Shown here piece after piece: positions 37,519-47,442 of a DNA stretch of 64,000 nt. Positions within the stretch are counted from its first letter, which is position 1. Each line of letters starts with the position of its first letter. The DNA comes from Pseudomonas viridiflava. GTDB taxonomy: Bacteria > Pseudomonadota > Gammaproteobacteria > Pseudomonadales > Pseudomonadaceae. Under the pieces are notes generated by a model. It was not told the DNA's origin. It saw only the letters and a program-made list of their open reading frames with translations, and made no database searches. The position numbers were made by a program, and so were the translations under genes. The stretch covers positions 310,001 to 374,000 of the forward strand of contig UVIF01000023.1 in assembly GCA_900596015.1 (NCBI GenBank), written 5' to 3'.

Positions 37519-40037
37519 CCTGCTTCCTCTGCGGTCGTGGTTGGCCGGTGCGCCGCCACACTGTCGGCGGCGCAGGCAAGATCACCTAACAGCAGCACAT
37601 CTTGTTCGCGCTTGCTGCTGGCGATGTCCAAGTGCAGCACGCAGCGCTGCACACCACCCTTACGGATTTCCAGGGTGGGATTGCTTTCGCTCATTTCCAG
37701 GGCAAAGAAGCCATCGGCCTCTGTCACAGCGCGGCTGGCGTGGTTGATCACCTGGGCACCCTTGAGGGCCCTGCCCTGCTGGTCGATCACCCGGCCCAAT
37801 ACCGTAACCGTACGCACCACCTTGAGCTGTCGGTACTGCACCGCACCCTTGTTCAGGTGGTAGTCAAAGGTCGACGGCTGAATGCTGGCGGCCAGGTGAT
37901 CCTGCTTATCGAAGCCCAACTGCACGTGACCGGCACGGTAGGCGCCTACCGGCAACAGGTTGCGCCCGGGCCGCAGCAGCGCTCCCCCACCCAGGTGGTC
38001 GTCGGCACGCAGTTGCAGACCAGGAATATCGGACTCCAGATCGACAATCAGGCCGGCATCATGGGGTTGGATGTCACCACTGAAGGCCACCTCGCCATCC
38101 CCCAGCGCCACGGTGCTTTCCAGGTTCAGCCCGGACGCCAACTCCCCGTTGTACGAAGACGTCATGGCGAACGCGTCACCGTGGAATGCACTGTTCTGGA
38201 AGCCTGCGTTGAGCCCCACTCCCGTTCCGTAGCGGTCGGCGTTGAGGGTACCGCCCAAGCTACGCAGCGTGCCTTGCCCGAGGTCATGCTGGTAACTGAG
38301 CGAGGCGTTGTGGTCGCGCTCCCCCTCACGGCCGGTGCGGCTGCCCAGGCTGGCGGAGAGGCGCTGGCTTGGCCCACCCAAAGCCATGCTCAGGCTGAGG
38401 CTGATGCCGCGATTGCGCTGGTTGTCGGTGCTCAGCGTTGCGGGCCGGTCGAACACCGTCACTCGCCAGTTCGCGTCCTTGCCCATGAATTGGCCATGAC
38501 GAGCCCAGCCCAGGTCTAGCGCATTGCCTGCGGCCACACCTTCGGTGCGGCTCAACCGGGCGGTCACGGTGCTGGTCTGGTTAAGCCGGTGGCTCGCTGA
38601 CAGCGAGGTTTGAGTAGTGAGCCGAGGGGATTCGCGACGATCGACGTAATAGCTGCCATTGCGCTCGCGCTGTGGGTACAGCCAGGCACGGTTGTGATTG
38701 AGCACCACGTTGCCCGAACCATGGCTCCACACCCCCTGCAGGTCGTAGCCGTTACCGCGCGAATCGGTGTGGTAGAGGTTGCCGTAGAGCTTCAGGCGGT
38801 CCAGGGCGTCCCAGTCCAGGGAAGTACCGTATTGCATCTGTTCGTCGACGCGCTGGGCTGAAAGCCCGACGATGGTCCGCGGATGCAGCAAGTAGTTGGT
38901 CATGACGCCGGCGGCCACGCCACCGTCGCGGTCCTCTTCCCAGTTGCTCGCCAGCGTGCTTTGCCGGCCCACGTAGGCGTTGTAGCGCCAGCGCTGGTCG
39001 GGGTTGCGCCAGCTGCTGGGCTTGTAGACGAATTCGTTGCTGCGCGAGGTGAGCTGGCCGTCTTCGAGCAACCGTAGCTCCACCTCATAGATGCCGCCAG
39101 GCAAGACCCGGGTGTCCAGAGTCTGCAAACCGGGCTGTACGGCCTGGGTGTTGATCAGTTGGCCGTTGCGGTAGATTTCCACTGCGCCCGGCCGGCTGGG
39201 TGTCACGTAGATCGGGGTAGTGCTGGGTGCACCGGTGTCGATGTACAACGTGTCGCTGCTGCCGAGCATGAAGCCCAGCGTGGTGCCGGCCATGCTGCCC
39301 ATCAAGCGGGGCTGACGCACCAGGCCCTGGGCGACGGGATCGAAGTATCCCAGGCGCAGAAACCGATCTGGCTGAACGCGTTCGGCATAGAGCTGGTCGA
39401 CGCGATGACGCAAGCCGTAGAAACCGGTTTTATCCATCTGGAAGTTGACCTGGGTATTCCAGTCACCCAGGCTGCCGACCCCCTGTACCGCGTAGCGGCC
39501 AACGGTTTCGTGGCCGGCCTGGCTGAGGTTGAGCTGGTTGCGCAGCATCAGGCCGTGGTTCGGCTGCGCGGGCAAGGCGTAGTAGCGTTGGGCATCGGCA
39601 GCCTGCTCGGCGGCCCGGGTCAGTAATGAAAGCTGCGAGTTGACGAGGCTGTAATGCACGGCCACCAGGCCATCGCCGCACGCCGTGGTGCAGGTGCCCA
39701 GGCTGATGCCCTGATTCAGCCGTTGTGCCCAGCGTTGCCGTACCCGCGGTGTCTCCCGGCTTTCGCTGGTATCGGTGTACTCGAGCCATTGCAGCGTGTC
39801 GTCACGCCCCAGCACCACCAGTGCCTCGCCCAGCAAACGACCATCCAGATCCACGCGTACCGCCAGCGGGACGTCGAAAAAGTGCTCGGCGAAATCGTCG
39901 GGCAAACCTTGCACCTGGCCAAGGATGCCGCTGGCGGGCGGCGCAATCGCTGCGTACGCCAGAACGGGGCCGGCTATCAGGCAGCCAGCCCCGAGCGCGA
40001 GGCGTATGGCACCGGACAATGAAGTGATGTCGAACAT
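37515..40037 (-). CDS. Outer-membrane usher of alpha (CS1-type) pilus
   Basis: 840 residues. Signal-like N-terminus (about 1-30), then a TcfC/CooC-like usher: the SRSNEFVYKPSSWRNPDQRWRY area marks the beta-barrel/plug region and repeated Tyr/Arg/Asn-rich strands span about 300-640; the C-terminal region (VLGRVIDQQGRALKGAQVIN) is an E-set-like domain. It forms the pore through which chaperone-bound subunits are assembled. It follows the major subunit by 81 bases. Confidence 0.88.
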   Translation of the reverse strand: MFDITSLSGAIRLALGAGCLIAGPVLAYAAIAPPASGILGQVQGLPDDFAEHFFDVPLAVRVDLDGRLLGEALVVLGRDDTLQWLEYTDTSESRETPRVRQRWAQRLNQGISLGTCTTACGDGLVAVHYSLVNSQLSLLTRAAEQAADAQRYYALPAQPNHGLMLRNQLNLSQAGHETVGRYAVQGVGSLGDWNTQVNFQMDKTGFYGLRHRVDQLYAERVQPDRFLRLGYFDPVAQGLVRQPRLMGSMAGTTLGFMLGSSDTLYIDTGAPSTTPIYVTPSRPGAVEIYRNGQLINTQAVQPGLQTLDTRVLPGGIYEVELRLLEDGQLTSRSNEFVYKPSSWRNPDQRWRYNAYVGRQSTLASNWEEDRDGGVAAGVMTNYLLHPRTIVGLSAQRVDEQMQYGTSLDWDALDRLKLYGNLYHTDSRGNGYDLQGVWSHGSGNVVLNHNRAWLYPQRERNGSYYVDRRESPRLTTQTSLSASHRLNQTSTVTARLSRTEGVAAGNALDLGWARHGQFMGKDANWRVTVFDRPATLSTDNQRNRGISLSLSMALGGPSQRLSASLGSRTGREGERDHNASLSYQHDLGQGTLRSLGGTLNADRYGTGVGLNAGFQNSAFHGDAFAMTSSYNGELASGLNLESTVALGDGEVAFSGDIQPHDAGLIVDLESDIPGLQLRADDHLGGGALLRPGRNLLPVGAYRAGHVQLGFDKQDHLAASIQPSTFDYHLNKGAVQYRQLKVVRTVTVLGRVIDQQGRALKGAQVINHASRAVTEADGFFALEMSESNPTLEIRKGGVQRCVLHLDIASSKREQDVLLLGDLACAADSVAAHRPTTTAEEAG

Positions 40038-40118
40038 GCAGGTCCTGCCGTGGGCGCCCTGCCCGATACCGCCGTGGGCTGCACCGGGAGGAGCGTGTAA
40101 GGGGTCGCTTGTCCGTGA

Positions 40119-40622
40119 TCAACGAGACGGGATGATCGGGCCCGGCTCGAACATCATGTTCACTTCGCCCTGGTAGTTGCCTGGTTTGGGCGCGGTGCCT
40201 GCCGCCAGTGCCGAGGCGATCTGAAAGTCCACCACAGCGCCATTGCCGGCCTGGGCGTCGGCCTGATTGACCACCAACTGCGCGGTGGTGTGGTTGAGGT
40301 CCTTGCCGCCTACCGAAACGGTGAGAGGGATCTGGTCGGCGCCGCTGACGATCACGGCCGGCCGCATCAGTTTGGCGTTGATGCCACCGGCGGCAGTGTT
40401 CTTGGCCTGCAGCTGTTTGCGGATCGGGACAAAGGTCTTGGTAAACGAGTTGTAGGCCAGGTCCTGCGGGTCGTTCATCCAGTTACCGCCGATGGGCTCG
40501 ACGAAGAAGGCGGCGGTCGGCACCGTCGCGGTCACTGTGACCTGCTTTTCGATCAGCTCGGCAGCCCAGACCGGGCTGGCCAGGCAACAGGCCAATGGGA
40601 ACGCGGCGTAGATTTTTTTCAT
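40119..40622 (-). CDS. Major fimbrial subunit, CS1 type
   Basis: 167 residues from the ATG at 40622 (GGAGAAG upstream; a long in-frame extension upstream is not pilin-like). Signal peptide ends at VWA-AE (about 21). N-terminal strand KQVTVTATVPTAAFFV and C-terminal NYQGEVNMMFEPGP match CS1/CblA alpha-pilin ends used in donor-strand exchange. First gene of the operon subunit-usher-adhesin-chaperone. Its promoter region carries the GTCNGAC array. Confidence 0.88.
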   Translation of the reverse strand: MKKIYAAFPLACCLASPVWAAELIEKQVTVTATVPTAAFFVEPIGGNWMNDPQDLAYNSFTKTFVPIRKQLQAKNTAAGGINAKLMRPAVIVSGADQIPLTVSVGGKDLNHTTAQLVVNQADAQAGNGAVVDFQIASALAAGTAPKPGNYQGEVNMMFEPGPIIPSR

Positions 40623-40644
40623 GGGTACTTCTCCAGCTTGGACA

Positions 40645-40793
40645 GTCGGACGGTGGATCGAATCGGACGCTCGGGGACGGCTGAGGGCGTTCAACGCGAT
40701 GGGCCGTATTGTCCTGAAACCCTGCTGGCTTGGCTGTCGGACAGGTCTGACCCAAAGCGCGATCAGTCTGACCAATCGAGCGATCTGTCAGAC
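40645..40793. promoter_or_regulatory. GTCNGAC site array upstream of the pilus operon
   Basis: Five copies of the odd-centred palindrome GTC-N-GAC: 40645-40651, 40736-40742, 40745-40751, 40766-40772 and 40787-40793. The last three start exactly 21 bases apart, about two helical turns, so a protein could bind the same face of the helix. Located 23-171 bases upstream of the major-subunit start. A response-regulator operator is the likely meaning; topoisomerase IB starts divergently at 40850. Confidence 0.6.
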
Positions 40794-40849
40794 TGCACGG
40801 TAGAGAATTCCCACGGTCTACAAGGCTATGCACCTCACCGAGCCAAACC

Positions 40850-41887
40850 ATGCCTGACATCGAAGATGACCTTCAGACTGTTGTACTGCCGCCAGACCTG
40901 CATTATGTGGACGACAACCAGCCGGGGTTGCGGCGCAAGACCCTGCGCGGCAAATTTGCCTACTTCGATAGCCATGGCGAGCGCATTCGCGACGAAGCTG
41001 AAATCAAGCGCATCAATGCGCTGGTGATCCCGCCGGCCTACACCGACGTGTGGATCTGCGCCGACCCGCAGGGCCACCTGCAGGCGACCGGCCGCGATGC
41101 CCGTGGCCGCAAGCAGTACCGCTATCACCCACGCTGGCGCGAAGTGCGCGACGAAGACAAGTATTCGCGCATGATCGAGTTCGGCAAGATGCTGCCCAAG
41201 GTGCGTCGGCAGCTGGAAGCCCATCTTGCTGCACCGGGCCTGGACCGCAACAAGGTGATGGCTGCCGTGGTCTCGCTGCTCGACAACACATTGATTCGAG
41301 TGGGCAACAGCCAGTACGCCCGGGACAACAAGTCCTATGGGCTGACCACGCTGCGCAACAAGCACGTGGAGGTCAAGGGGCATACCATCGCATTCCAGTT
41401 TCGGGGCAAAAGTGGCGTCGAACACGCGGTGACGGTGAAGGACCGTCGGCTGGCTACCATCGTCAAGCGCTGCATGGAGTTGCCTGGACAGAACCTGTTC
41501 CAGTACCTGGACGAGAACGGTGAACGCCACAGCGTCAGCTCCCATGACGTGAACGCCTACCTGCATCAAATCACCGGCGCCCATTTCACGGCCAAGGATT
41601 ACCGCACGTGGGCCGGCAGCGCGCTGGCGCTGGCCATGCTGCGCGAGCTGCACTGGCAGCCCGAACCCGATGCCAAACAGCACATCGTCGACATGGTCAA
41701 GGCGGTGGCAAGGCAGCTGGGCAATACCCCCACCGTGTGCCGCAAGTGCTACATCCACCCCAAGGTGCTCGAGCATTTCGTCATGGGCGAGCTGGCCAAG
41801 TTGCCCAAGCCGCGTCAACGCAAGGGGCTGCGCCTGGAAGAAGTGGCATTGGCGACGTTTCTGGAACGACTGGTCGCGGTGGCCTGA
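40850..41887 (+). CDS. DNA topoisomerase IB (eukaryotic-type, bacterial short form)
   Basis: 345 residues. Poxvirus/eukaryote-type core with RNKHVEVKGHTIAFQFRGKSG (Lys region), KDYRTWAGS and the catalytic Tyr in CRKCYIHPKVLEHF. Relaxes supercoils through a 3'-phosphotyrosyl intermediate without ATP. Divergent from the pilus operon and 81 bases upstream of the UvrA paralogue on the same strand, so possibly co-transcribed with it. Confidence 0.92.
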   Translation: MPDIEDDLQTVVLPPDLHYVDDNQPGLRRKTLRGKFAYFDSHGERIRDEAEIKRINALVIPPAYTDVWICADPQGHLQATGRDARGRKQYRYHPRWREVRDEDKYSRMIEFGKMLPKVRRQLEAHLAAPGLDRNKVMAAVVSLLDNTLIRVGNSQYARDNKSYGLTTLRNKHVEVKGHTIAFQFRGKSGVEHAVTVKDRRLATIVKRCMELPGQNLFQYLDENGERHSVSSHDVNAYLHQITGAHFTAKDYRTWAGSALALAMLRELHWQPEPDAKQHIVDMVKAVARQLGNTPTVCRKCYIHPKVLEHFVMGELAKLPKPRQRKGLRLEEVALATFLERLVAVA

Positions 41888-41968
41888 GCCATCGCTGCGA
41901 GGCCTGCTGGAATTGTGCGTGCCCACTGCGGTCGGTTATAGCAACGCTCATACATTTCAAGGCTTTTC

Positions 41969-44473
41969 ATGAAACCTACCGCTCCCAGCGGCTACGTCCA
42001 GGTGCGCGGCGCGCGCGAACACAACCTCAAGAACGTCGATGTCGATATCCCCCGCGATGCCCTGGTGGTGTTCACCGGGGTGTCGGGCTCGGGCAAGTCG
42101 TCGCTGGCCTTCGGCACCCTGTACGCCGAAGCCCAGCGGCGCTATTTCGAATCGGTGGCGCCTTACGCCAGGCGCTTGATCGATCAGGTCGGCGTACCCG
42201 ACGTCGACAGTATCGAGGGGCTGCCGCCGGCAGTGGCCCTGCAGCAGCAACGCGGCACGCCAAGCACGCGCTCCTCGGTAGGCAGCGTCACCACCCTGGG
42301 CAGCCTGGTGCGGATGCTCTATTCGCGGGCCGGCGCCTACCCGCCTGGCCAGGCCATGCTCTATGCCGAAGATTTCTCGGCCAATACCCCACAGGGGGCC
42401 TGCCCGCATTGCCACGGCCTGGGTCGGGTCTATGAGGTCACCGAGAAAACCATGGTGCCCGATGACAGCCTGACCATTCGCCAGCGCGCGGTGGCGTCCT
42501 GGCCGCCAGCCTGGCAGGGGCAGAATCAGCGCGACATCCTCGTGACGCTGGGCTACGACGTCGACGTGCCATGGCGTGACCTGCCGAAAAAGCAGCGCGA
42601 CTGGATTCTCTTCACCGAGGAAACGCCGACGGTGCCGGTGTACGGTGGCATGACCCCGGCGCAGACCCGCGATGCGCTCAAGCGCAAGCTTGAGCCCAGT
42701 TATCAAGGCACGTTCACCGGCGCACGGCGCTATGTGCTGCACACCTTCACCCACTCGCAAAGCGCACTGATGAAGAAGCGCGTCAGTCAGTTCATGATCG
42801 GTGCCGCGTGCGAGGTCTGCGCCGGCAAGCGGCTCAAGCCTGAAGCGCTCAGCGTGACGTTTGCCGGGCTGGACATCGGTGAGTTTTCGCGACTGCCGCT
42901 CACCCAGTTGGCGCAGAAACTCAAACCGGTGGCCGAGGGGAGGCAAGTCGGCAAGAAGCTCAGTGAAGAAAAACGCCTGGCCGCAGAACAGCTTGCGCAG
43001 AACCTGCTGGGTCGCCTGAATACCCTGATCGACCTTGGCCTGGGCTACCTGGCGCTGGAGCGCAGCACGCCGACCCTGTCCTCGGGCGAGTTGCAACGCC
43101 TGCGCCTGGCCACGCAATTGGGCTCGCAGCTGTTCGGTGTGGTCTATGTGCTGGACGAGCCCACTGCCGGGCTGCACCCGGCCGATGGCGAATCGCTGCA
43201 CGCCGCTCTGCAAGGGCTGAAAGCGGCAGGCAATTCACTGTTCGTGGTCGAACACGACCTGGACACCATGAGCCGTGCCGATTGGGTGGTGGATGTAGGG
43301 CCACTGGCCGGCGAGCAGGGTGGCCAGGTGCTGTACAGCGGGCCGCCCAAGGGCCTGGCCCAGGTCGAAGCGTCGCAGACTCGTGCCTACCTGTACGGCA
43401 GCGCCGTACCGCTGCCGCGCCCGCGTCGGCCCACTGCAAGCTGGCTGAAGCTGGCCGAGGTCAGCCGCAACAATCTGCACAAAGTCGCTGCCGACTTTCC
43501 CCTGCAGTGCTTCACGGCCGTTACCGGTATCTCCGGTTCGGGTAAATCGAGCCTGGTCAGCCAGGTGCTGCTGGAACTGGTGGGCGAGCATCTGGGCCAG
43601 GCCCGTGAAGATGTCGAGGACGTGCTCGAAGACGCCGTGCCGCAGACCGAATCGGGGCATATCGTCGAAGGCATGCACAGCATCAAGCGCCTGGTGCAAG
43701 TCGATCAGAAACCGATCGGCCGCACGCCGCGTTCCAACCTGGCGACCTATACCGGGCTGTTCGACGCCGTGCGCAAGCTGTTCGCGGCCACGGCCGATGC
43801 GCGACGACACGGTTTCGACGCCGGGCAGTTTTCTTTCAACGTGGCCAAGGGGCGCTGCCCGGAATGTGAAGGCGAAGGCTTCGTCAGCGTCGAGCTGCTG
43901 TTCATGCCCAGCGTGTTCAGCCCCTGCCCAACCTGCCACGGCGCACGCTACAGCCCCAAGACCCTGGCGGTGAAATGGCAGGGCCTCAGTATTGCCGACG
44001 TGTTGCAGCTCACGGTCCATCAGGCGTGCGAGGTGTTCGCCGAGCAGCCGGCAGTGCTGCGTCCACTGATCGTGCTGCGCGATATCGGCTTGGGGTACCT
44101 GCGCCTGGGCCAACCGGCCACCGAACTTTCGGGTGGTGAAGCGCAGCGCATCAAACTGGCCACCGAGCTACAACGAAATCAACGCGGCGCCACCCTGTAC
44201 GTGCTCGATGAGCCGACCACAGGGCTGCACCCTAGCGACGTCGACCGGCTGATGCAGCAACTCAATCATCTGGTAGACGCCGGCAACAGCGTGATCGTGG
44301 TGGAGCACGACATGCGCGTGGTGGCGCAGGCGGACTGGGTGATCGACATCGGGCCGAAGGCCGGTGACCAAGGCGGCAGGGTCGTAGCCGCCGGACGCCC
44401 GGAAGACGTGGCCAAAGTCAGCGCCAGCCGCACTGCAGCCTATTTGCAAAGCGCGCTGGCGGAACCGGTATAG
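41969..44473 (+). CDS. UvrA-like ABC ATPase lacking the UvrB-binding domain (UvrA2 class)
   Basis: 834 residues against about 940 for housekeeping UvrA. Two Walker A motifs (GVSGSGKSS about 37, GISGSGKSS about 520), two ABC signatures ([18 protein letters not shown]), Walker B/LDEPT motifs and zinc-binding CxxC pairs (CPHC, CEVC; CPEC, CPTC) are present. The segment between the first ATPase lobe and the insertion domain, which binds UvrB, is missing: [10 protein letters not shown] is followed almost directly by the CPHC zinc site. UvrA2 proteins are linked to DNA-damage or DNA-binding-drug tolerance, not standard excision repair. Confidence 0.9.
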   Translation: MKPTAPSGYVQVRGAREHNLKNVDVDIPRDALVVFTGVSGSGKSSLAFGTLYAEAQRRYFESVAPYARRLIDQVGVPDVDSIEGLPPAVALQQQRGTPSTRSSVGSVTTLGSLVRMLYSRAGAYPPGQAMLYAEDFSANTPQGACPHCHGLGRVYEVTEKTMVPDDSLTIRQRAVASWPPAWQGQNQRDILVTLGYDVDVPWRDLPKKQRDWILFTEETPTVPVYGGMTPAQTRDALKRKLEPSYQGTFTGARRYVLHTFTHSQSALMKKRVSQFMIGAACEVCAGKRLKPEALSVTFAGLDIGEFSRLPLTQLAQKLKPVAEGRQVGKKLSEEKRLAAEQLAQNLLGRLNTLIDLGLGYLALERSTPTLSSGELQRLRLATQLGSQLFGVVYVLDEPTAGLHPADGESLHAALQGLKAAGNSLFVVEHDLDTMSRADWVVDVGPLAGEQGGQVLYSGPPKGLAQVEASQTRAYLYGSAVPLPRPRRPTASWLKLAEVSRNNLHKVAADFPLQCFTAVTGISGSGKSSLVSQVLLELVGEHLGQAREDVEDVLEDAVPQTESGHIVEGMHSIKRLVQVDQKPIGRTPRSNLATYTGLFDAVRKLFAATADARRHGFDAGQFSFNVAKGRCPECEGEGFVSVELLFMPSVFSPCPTCHGARYSPKTLAVKWQGLSIADVLQLTVHQACEVFAEQPAVLRPLIVLRDIGLGYLRLGQPATELSGGEAQRIKLATELQRNQRGATLYVLDEPTTGLHPSDVDRLMQQLNHLVDAGNSVIVVEHDMRVVAQADWVIDIGPKAGDQGGRVVAAGRPEDVAKVSASRTAAYLQSALAEPV

Positions 44474-44499
44474 CGGCTGTTCATAGCGCGGCCGCGGCA

Positions 44500-44522
44500 G
44501 CAGCCCCAACACGTGGGGCTGC
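44500..44522. terminator. Hairpin after the UvrA paralogue
   Basis: Perfect 9-bp stem GCAGCCCCA / TGGGGCTGC with an ACACG loop, 26 bases after the stop. There is no T-run, so it is a weak intrinsic terminator or an RNA-stabilising hairpin between convergent genes. Confidence 0.5.
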
Positions 44523-44534
44523 CCAGAGGTTGCC

Positions 44535-44678
44535 TCAACCGACCGGCTTGCTCTGGCCTTCGTCGGACGGGCTGCGGGCCTTTTCGCCCTGTTGGTTGGC
44601 GCGCTTGTGTTCCTCGCCGACCTTGCCGGCATTTTCCGGCTTGTGATCGAGGTCTTCACGCTTGGATTCTTTGTCCAC
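44535..44678 (-). CDS. Small, highly charged protein of unknown function
   Basis: 47 residues from a GTG at 44678 with CCAGGAG upstream; upstream in-frame ATGs at 44711 or 44801 lack a comparable site. Very hydrophilic, rich in Lys, Glu, Ser and Gly (starts VDKESKREDLDHKPEN), no hydrophobic segment, probably disordered. Not recognised. Convergent with the UvrA paralogue. Confidence 0.5.
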   Translation of the reverse strand: MDKESKREDLDHKPENAGKVGEEHKRANQQGEKARSPSDEGQSKPVG

Positions 44679-44831
44679 GGTGTTTCTCCTGGCAGGGGCT
44701 TGACGGCTCATCGAGCCGTTACCTGATTTAGGCAGCCGCCTTCGGGATTCGTGCCCAAACGTTTCCGCGCTGAACTCCCGCACCGCATCGTCAGTCAGCA
44801 TTGAAACGCCATTATTGGAGGATCATCCCGG

Positions 44832-45632
44832 ATGCAGATTTCATTGGACAAACAGGTCGCCCTGGTTACCGGCGCCAGCTCAGGTCTGGGTGCCGCTGCC
44901 GCCAAGGCCCTGGCCGCCGCCGGGGCCGCCGTGGTCGTCAACTACAATTCCCACGCCGAGCCTGCCGAACGCCTGGTCGCAGAGATCCGCGAAACGGGCG
45001 GCAAAGCCATCGCGGTGGGCGCAGACGTGTCGAAGGAAGACGACGTCGAGCGACTCTTCGCCGCCACCATCGACACCTACGGCGCACTGGATATTCTGGT
45101 CGCCAATTCGGGCCTGCAGCGCGATGCCGCCACGGTCGACATGACCCTGGCCGACTGGAACAAGGTGATCGAGGTCAACCTCACCGGCCAATTCCTCTGC
45201 GCCCGCGCCGCTCTGCGGCAGTTTCAGAAGCAAGGCCCGCGATCATGGTTGTCGCGGGCGGCTGGCAAGATCATCCACATGAGCTCGGTGCATCAGCTGA
45301 TTCCCTGGGCCGGCCATGTCAACTACGCCGCTTCCAAAGGCGGCATCGATCTGCTGATGCGCAGCATCGCCCAGGAAGTCGGCGAGCAGCGCATTCGCGT
45401 CAACTCGATCGCCCCCGGCGCGATCCGCACCGCCATCAACGAAGAAAACACCCAGGGCGATGCCGAGAAGAAACTGCTCGAGCTGATTCCCTACGGCCGG
45501 GTCGGCGAGGTGGACGACGTTGCCAACGCAGTCGTCTGGCTGGCATCCGATCTGAGCGATTACGTGCACGGCACCACGCTGTTCATCGACGGTGGCATGA
45601 GCTTGTATCCGGGGTTCCGAAACAATGGCTGA
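44832..45632 (+). CDS. Short-chain dehydrogenase, glucose-1-dehydrogenase-like
   Basis: 266 residues. NAD(P)-binding TGASSGLG (about 13-20), NSG (95), catalytic Ser in HMSSVHQ, YAASKGG Tyr/Lys pair (about 160-164) and a C-terminal IDGGMSLYPGF close to glucose 1-dehydrogenases. Soluble. It overlaps the start of the GH15 gene by 8 bases, so it is translationally coupled and may oxidise glucose released by that enzyme. Confidence 0.85.
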   Translation: MQISLDKQVALVTGASSGLGAAAAKALAAAGAAVVVNYNSHAEPAERLVAEIRETGGKAIAVGADVSKEDDVERLFAATIDTYGALDILVANSGLQRDAATVDMTLADWNKVIEVNLTGQFLCARAALRQFQKQGPRSWLSRAAGKIIHMSSVHQLIPWAGHVNYAASKGGIDLLMRSIAQEVGEQRIRVNSIAPGAIRTAINEENTQGDAEKKLLELIPYGRVGEVDDVANAVVWLASDLSDYVHGTTLFIDGGMSLYPGFRNNG

Positions 45633-47442
45633 AGACGTCTGCAGTACCCTGCAAAGCCCGATCGAAGCCCACGGCATCATCGGCGACATGCGCAGCGCCG
45701 CGTTGGTCGCGGACAACGGCAGTATCGATTTCTGCTGCTGGCCCGAATTCGACAGCCCTTCCATATTCACTGCCCTGCTGGACTGCGACCGAGCGGGCGT
45801 ATTCGAACTCGCCCCAGACCTGCCCGGCGCGCGCCGCCAGCAGATCTACCTGCCCGACAGCAACGTGTTGCAAACCCGCTGGATCGACCATGACGCGGTG
45901 GTCGAGGTCACCGATCTGATGCCGGTCGCCGCAGAGGCCGACGCCCTGCCCCGGCTGATACGTCGCATAGAGGTGCGCAACGGCACTGCTACCATCCGTT
46001 TGCGCTGCCGGGTTCGGCATGACTACAGCCGCGCCGACACCCAGGCTCATGCCAGTGGCGAGGACGTCTGCTTCAGCGCCGAAGGCCAGCCCACCTTGCG
46101 GCTGTCGGCGACCCAGGCTTTGCGCATCGAGGCGCACAGCGCCATCGCCGTGTTCGAACTCAAGGAAGGCGAATGTGCTGAATTCATCCTGGGTGCCGAA
46201 AAGGATCCCATGGTGCGCGCCGGCGCCGGCCAGGCCTGCCTGGACGAAACCCTGGCGTTCTGGCGCAACTGGATAGGCCATTCGAACTACAAGGGTCGCT
46301 GGCGCGAGATGGTCGACCGCTCCGCACTGGCCCTGAAACTGCTGACGTCGCGCCGTCATGGCGGGATCATCGCCGCCGCCACGTTCGGCCTTCCCGAAGC
46401 GCCTGGCGGCGTGCGCAACTGGGACTACCGGTATACCTGGATCCGCGATGCATCGTTCACCGTGTACGCCTTCATGCGTCTGGGTTTCACCACCGAGGCC
46501 AATGACTACATGCGCTGGGTGCGCGATCGCGTCGGCGAGTGCTGCGACGAGCCAGCCCGGTTGGGCGTGGTGTACGGCCTGGACGGACGCGAAGAGCTGC
46601 CTGAGTCCGAGCTCGATCACTTGAGCGGGCATGGTGGTGCCAAGCCGGTGCTGGTGGGCAACGGCGCCCACGATCAGGTTCAGCTGGATATCTACGGCGA
46701 ACTGCTGGACGCCGTGTACCTGGCCAACAAGTACGGCGAGGCGATCTCCCACCAAGGCTGGAAACACGTTACCCACATCGTCGATAAGGTGTGCAACAGC
46801 TGGCAGCAGAAAGACGTGGGCATCTGGGAAATGCGTAACCCGCCCGAGCATTACCTGCACTCACGCCTGATGTGCTGGGTTGCCCTGGACCGTGCCCTGC
46901 GTCTGGCCGAGAAGCGTTCGCTGCCAGCGCCATTCGAGCGCTGGGACAAGGAACGCCAGGCGATCCACGACGACATCTGGAACAATTTCTGGAACGCCGA
47001 CGCCGGGCATTTCGTACAGAAGCTGGGCAGCGTCGAGCTCGACGGCTCCATGCTGCTGATGCCCCTGGTACGTTTCGTGGGCGCCAGCGACCCGCAATGG
47101 CTGAGCACACTCGAGGCAATCGAGCGCACGCTGGTGCGCGATGGCATGGTCTACCGCTACCGCCAGGATGATGGGCTACCAGGCGACGAAGGTGCGTTCA
47201 CCGCCTGCTCATTCTGGTATGTGGAGTGCCTGGCGCGGGCTGGCCAGGTGGAAAAGGCGCATCTGGAGTTCGAACAGTTGCTGCGTTATGCCAACCCGCT
47301 GGGTCTGTTCGCCGAAGAGTTCGACCGACACGGCCATCACTTGGGCAATACGCCCCAGGGCTTGAGCCATCTGGCACTGATCAGTGCGGCCAGCTTCCTC
47401 GACAGAAAGTTGAGTGGGCAACGCACCCAGTGGCAACCGTAG
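45625..47442 (+). CDS. Glycoside hydrolase family 15 (glucoamylase/trehalase-like)
   Basis: 605 residues. N-terminal beta domain DUF5911-like (about 1-220, IGDMRSAALVADNGSIDFCCWPEFDSPSIF) and an alpha/alpha-barrel with GH15 motifs: NWDYRYTWIRDASF (about 270-285), the general-acid region (DVGIWEMRNPPEHYLHS) and GLPGDEGAFTACSFW. No signal peptide, so cytoplasmic. Many bacterial members of this form hydrolyse trehalose or short maltooligosaccharides to glucose; I cannot decide between them. Last gene of the pair with the SDR. Confidence 0.88.
   Translation: MAEDVCSTLQSPIEAHGIIGDMRSAALVADNGSIDFCCWPEFDSPSIFTALLDCDRAGVFELAPDLPGARRQQIYLPDSNVLQTRWIDHDAVVEVTDLMPVAAEADALPRLIRRIEVRNGTATIRLRCRVRHDYSRADTQAHASGEDVCFSAEGQPTLRLSATQALRIEAHSAIAVFELKEGECAEFILGAEKDPMVRAGAGQACLDETLAFWRNWIGHSNYKGRWREMVDRSALALKLLTSRRHGGIIAAATFGLPEAPGGVRNWDYRYTWIRDASFTVYAFMRLGFTTEANDYMRWVRDRVGECCDEPARLGVVYGLDGREELPESELDHLSGHGGAKPVLVGNGAHDQVQLDIYGELLDAVYLANKYGEAISHQGWKHVTHIVDKVCNSWQQKDVGIWEMRNPPEHYLHSRLMCWVALDRALRLAEKRSLPAPFERWDKERQAIHDDIWNNFWNADAGHFVQKLGSVELDGSMLLMPLVRFVGASDPQWLSTLEAIERTLVRDGMVYRYRQDDGLPGDEGAFTACSFWYVECLARAGQVEKAHLEFEQLLRYANPLGLFAEEFDRHGHHLGNTPQGLSHLALISAASFLDRKLSGQRTQWQP

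Noticed and set aside
41969..44473. Housekeeping uvrA
   Set aside because: 834 residues and no UvrB-binding domain; assigned to the short paralogue class.
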